DNA from: a virus
IMG/VR virus record: IMGVR_UViG_3300027782_000027
Coordinates: 124,001 to 188,000 of that record
Strand: one strand, 5' to 3'
Length of the DNA stretch: 64,000 nucleotides
A program made the translations under genes and the position numbers. Shown here one piece after another: positions 61,530 through 64,000 of the stretch. Under the pieces are notes generated by a model. The model made no database searches. It was not told the DNA's origin and saw only the letters and a program-made list of their open reading frames with translations. Within the stretch, counting starts at the first letter, position 1. Every line of letters begins with the position of its first letter.

Positions 61530-62408
61530 ATGGATTTTCAATATAATTTAACAAACAACTCTCATAAGGTTTTCATTTACAACAGTGATGGTACTCACAC
61601 ATGTCAATTACCTAAAGGTGTGTCTATGGTATATGTTATTACAATAAGTGCTGGTGGAGGTGGTGGTGGAGGATTTACATCCGCCAGTGGAGCCGCTGGA
61701 GGAGGAGGTGGTGGAGGTACAGGAGCAGTCAACCGTATCATCATTCCAAAAATATTTTTGACAGATAGTTTAACAGTTGTAGTTGGTGCCGGAGGTGCCG
61801 GAGGTGCTGCAAATACTATTGGTTCTAACGGAGGGGCAACATCTGTAGGATTAAATGTGACAACTGGTGGAGGTGCTCAATCATTTTTATTAAGTATTAC
61901 TGCTGGTGGTGGAGGAGGAAACCCCGGAACTGTGGGGGCTGGTGGTACGGGAGGTGCTGCTGGAGCTACGTCATCGGTAAACAATATGGCTATGACAGCT
62001 TTAGGTGAGTTTGTATTAAGAGCTGGTATTGCGGGTGGTGATGGTAATGCGACTGGAGCTCCATTGGCTGGTATATACGGGTCAGGTATTGTTCCTTTAT
62101 CCGCTGGTAGAGGTGGTGCGGGTCGTACAGCAGGTAACGTTCCAGCCGCTGGTGGTTCTATTTCAGGTAGAGGATTTGTACAAGATGTTCCAGGAGGTAC
62201 TTCAGGTGGTGGTACAGGTGTTGATGGTATGTTTATGCGGAAACCTTTTGTATCACTCGGTGGTACAGGTGGTGGTTCATCAACAGGTGTGGGTGGTAAC
62301 GGTGGTAATGGAGGACCTGGTAGCGGTGGAGGCGGTGGTGGTGCTGGAACAACAGGAGGAACAGGAGGACGTGGTGGTAATGGCTTAGTAATTATAACTT
62401 GTTGGTAA
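61530..62408 (+). CDS. Glycine-rich adhesin-like protein, third of three (292 aa)
   Basis: YNLTNNSHKVFIYN start, GVSMVYVITISAGGGGGGG, a NRIIIPKIFLTDSLTVVVG strand, Gly-rich body, and LVIITCW end. It is the most diverged N-terminus of the three. It lies nine bases after the second copy. The tandem set indicates repeated gene duplication, and the three may offer alternative receptor-binding tips or form one mixed structure. Confidence 0.72.
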   Translation: MDFQYNLTNNSHKVFIYNSDGTHTCQLPKGVSMVYVITISAGGGGGGGFTSASGAAGGGGGGGTGAVNRIIIPKIFLTDSLTVVVGAGGAGGAANTIGSNGGATSVGLNVTTGGGAQSFLLSITAGGGGGNPGTVGAGGTGGAAGATSSVNNMAMTALGEFVLRAGIAGGDGNATGAPLAGIYGSGIVPLSAGRGGAGRTAGNVPAAGGSISGRGFVQDVPGGTSGGGTGVDGMFMRKPFVSLGGTGGGSSTGVGGNGGNGGPGSGGGGGGAGTTGGTGGRGGNGLVIITCW

Positions 62409-62417
62409 TTATATAAT

Positions 62418-62684
62418 ATGACATACGTTGAAATATCAAATATAAACGGAACACCACCTTTTCAAATTTACTTATGTGATTTTGCGGGTAATAATTGTTC
62501 TTTGGTTCAAACTGAATACGACCCCGTTTATTGGCCAGTTATTGTTTATCTTCCATCGTCTTTGATTGGGTCAAGTCAGGTGATGTGTAAAGTTATTGAT
62601 GGAAATTCTTGTGAGACTTTTAATATTTTAGTTTGTCCAAGTCCTACACCAACACCGACACCTACCCCAACACCCACTCCTTAA
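62418..62684 (+). CDS. Short Thr-Pro-tailed protein, head-only paralogue (88 aa)
   Basis: Residues 1-74 are related to the head of the 334-residue protein at 34971: ISNINGTPPFQIYLCD against [16 protein letters not shown], with similar later strands ending in a Cys. The protein then ends after a short run of TPTP repeats. The tail domain present in the longer relatives is absent. It may be a trimmed remnant or a stand-alone plug. The clean stop and gene spacing make either possible. Confidence 0.68.
   Translation: MTYVEISNINGTPPFQIYLCDFAGNNCSLVQTEYDPVYWPVIVYLPSSLIGSSQVMCKVIDGNSCETFNILVCPSPTPTPTPTPTPTP
62643..62681 (+). repeat. Short Thr-Pro repeat at a C-terminus
   Basis: 13 codons of alternating Pro and Thr directly before the stop codon of the 88-residue protein. 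Confidence 0.85.
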
Positions 62685-62724
62685 TATATTTCATTTTTAA
62701 TATTCATAAAAATAAATTTCTTGT

Positions 62725-62732
62725 TATTTATA
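62725..62732 (+). promoter_or_regulatory. TATTTATA motif before the last gene
   Basis: An exact TATTTATA ends four bases before the ATG at 62737, in a 52-base AT-rich gap. Confidence 0.4.
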
Positions 62733-62736
62733 TGTA

Positions 62737-64000
62737 ATGGCACTTGGATTTCAAAATTGTTGTGATGTAGAAGATTATTTTTATGTAACTGGTATACCTG
62801 GTTCGGTTTCTGAATTTGAAATATATTATATTCAAACTGTTGAAGGTGAAAAACTATGTGGTACATATGTTGAATTACCTACATTAGATTATCAACCAAT
62901 TACCTATGATTTAATAGGTATGACAGCACAGACAAGTTGTACAAATTGTATTTTATTAAATCCTTGTCCAACAGGAATTACTATAGATTTCGGAACTCAA
63001 AGTACTGGAATTTTCACACCTGTTAATGAGTGTAATGTTAAAACTATCTTTCCTTTTGATGTTGAATGTAGAACTGTGGTACCTGTAATTGGTGAAGGTA
63101 ACGTAAACGGTTCGGTAAGTTTATTTGTTACAGGTGGTACTCCACCTTATAATTTTTATAGTGCGGGAACACAAACTCAAATAGGTGTGGGTATTTTACC
63201 GACTAATAATGAGTATTTGTTATATGAAAATGTCCCGGCAGGTGATTACTCAATTTTAGTTCATGACTTTTGGGGAGATAATGTTCAGGTTGTTACTTGT
63301 AATATACCTCTTGTTCCTGACCCGTTATATGTTGAATGTCAACCTAACTCACCTGAGTTTGGTTTACCATCAAGTGGTTCTTTAGATTTGTTAATAACAG
63401 GAGGGACTGAACCATATTCGATTTATTTGAGTGGTAATCCTGTTAGTTTACCTATATTTAATCTAACGGCAGGAACATATACATTAGTTATTGAGGATAA
63501 TGGTGTTGAAGATTATTTTCAAACTGAAACAATTACTTGTACTTTATTAAATCCTGAGGATTTAGTTTATCCTGATAAGTTATGTATGAACTTCCAATAC
63601 TGTGGGGTTAACTTCTATTTAGATTTTGTAAGTGCGTCAACACTTAATTCAAGACCTGTATATAACTTATCGACACCAAGTGAAATAAGTGTTACAGGAA
63701 TGACAATATATTATGATGAATATTGGTTAAGTTCAATTGAAACTCATAACTCTCCATTACCTATCCCAACAGATTGTGAACAATCAAATGTGGTATCGTT
63801 TAAAATTGGAAATACATTTTCAGACCAACCTAATGGTTCTAACTGGATTGGTGGTGGTACATTTGCAAATACTAATCCAATAGTTGTTACTTCAGGACAA
63901 TGTTCGCAGATAACACCAACAGTTATTACTAATGCTCAAGGAGGGTGTGGTTTAACAGATAATATTGGTAGTGTTATATTATTACCAAATCCATCGTCAG
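62737..64000 (+). CDS. SprB-like repeat protein, 3' end missing
   Basis: An open frame from the ATG at 62737 to the end of the window (421 codons), so the gene continues beyond it. It starts MALGFQNCCDVEDYFYVTG. Two SprB-like repeats are clear. One has NGSVSLFVTGGTPPYNFYS closing in VPAGDYSILVHD. The other has SGSLDLLITGGTEPYSIYLS closing in LTAGTYTLVIED, followed by a Cys. A different domain with paired cysteines follows (LCMNFQYCGVNFYLDFVS). It is similar in plan to the 720-residue protein at 32784 and probably another surface-contact protein. Confidence 0.75.
   Translation, partial: MALGFQNCCDVEDYFYVTGIPGSVSEFEIYYIQTVEGEKLCGTYVELPTLDYQPITYDLIGMTAQTSCTNCILLNPCPTGITIDFGTQSTGIFTPVNECNVKTIFPFDVECRTVVPVIGEGNVNGSVSLFVTGGTPPYNFYSAGTQTQIGVGILPTNNEYLLYENVPAGDYSILVHDFWGDNVQVVTCNIPLVPDPLYVECQPNSPEFGLPSSGSLDLLITGGTEPYSIYLSGNPVSLPIFNLTAGTYTLVIEDNGVEDYFQTETITCTLLNPEDLVYPDKLCMNFQYCGVNFYLDFVSASTLNSRPVYNLSTPSEISVTGMTIYYDEYWLSSIETHNSPLPIPTDCEQSNVVSFKIGNTFSDQPNGSNWIGGGTFANTNPIVVTSGQCSQITPTVITNAQGGCGLTDNIGSVILLPNPSS

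Noticed and set aside
59733-62408. Possible diversity-generating retroelement acting on the glycine-rich genes
   Set aside because: No reverse transcriptase and no template repeat are visible in the window; similarity among the three genes is explained by duplication.

Overview
The window is an AT-rich stretch of a tailed bacteriophage with a contractile, T4-like tail, with every convincing gene on the + strand. The phage assignment rests on baseplate wedge proteins of the gp53, gp25 and gp6 types together with T4-type replication genes (a gp32-like single-strand binding protein, UvsX recombinase, an Rnh/FEN-type 5' nuclease, a gp41/DnaB-type helicase) and a class I ribonucleotide reductase pair. 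A Bacteroidota (flavobacterial) host is the best inference. Start codons are preceded by A-rich leaders with no Shine-Dalgarno sequence. A TTTG-N20-TATACTTG promoter of the Bacteroidota type lies before the gp32-like gene. Two fibre-region proteins carry repeats resembling the flavobacterial gliding adhesin SprB.

Layout. 1-8.95 kb: end of a tail/baseplate protein, a gp53-like wedge protein, a 2065-residue baseplate-hub candidate and two small proteins. 9.0-17.2 kb: replication and nucleotide metabolism, ending in a clear terminator. 17.3-32.8 kb: the second baseplate block (gp25-like, gp6-like, an 1863-residue structural protein with a membrane-like hydrophobic stretch, several unrecognised structural proteins, and a 988-residue protein with a gpI/gp7-like region). 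32.8-38.0 kb: fibre and adhesin proteins with SprB-like, Thr-Pro-linker, C1q/TNF-like and LamG-like modules. 38.1-43.1 kb: a compact five-gene glycosyltransferase cluster. 43.2-44.8 kb: two paralogous attachment-type proteins. 44.8-59.1 kb: one uninterrupted 4766-codon gene made almost entirely of Gly-X-Y triplets of Gly, Ser and Thr, broken by two related globular inserts. 59.1-64 kb: small tail proteins, three tandem glycine-rich adhesin-like proteins, a short Thr-Pro protein, and a SprB-like gene that runs off the end of the window.

How it fits together. The early part supplies DNA replication and dNTPs; the rest builds the baseplate and a very elaborate host-contact apparatus. The most striking system is the giant, proline-free, Ser/Thr-dense collagen-like fibre next to a glycosyltransferase cluster that includes a GlcNAc-transferase-like enzyme. 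I infer a very long, possibly O-glycosylated appendage. Ten junctions carry the motif TATTTAT shortly before a start codon, a candidate phage promoter element. No tRNA, CRISPR array, integrase, transposase or homing endonuclease was seen, and no stretch over 300 bases lacks a gene.
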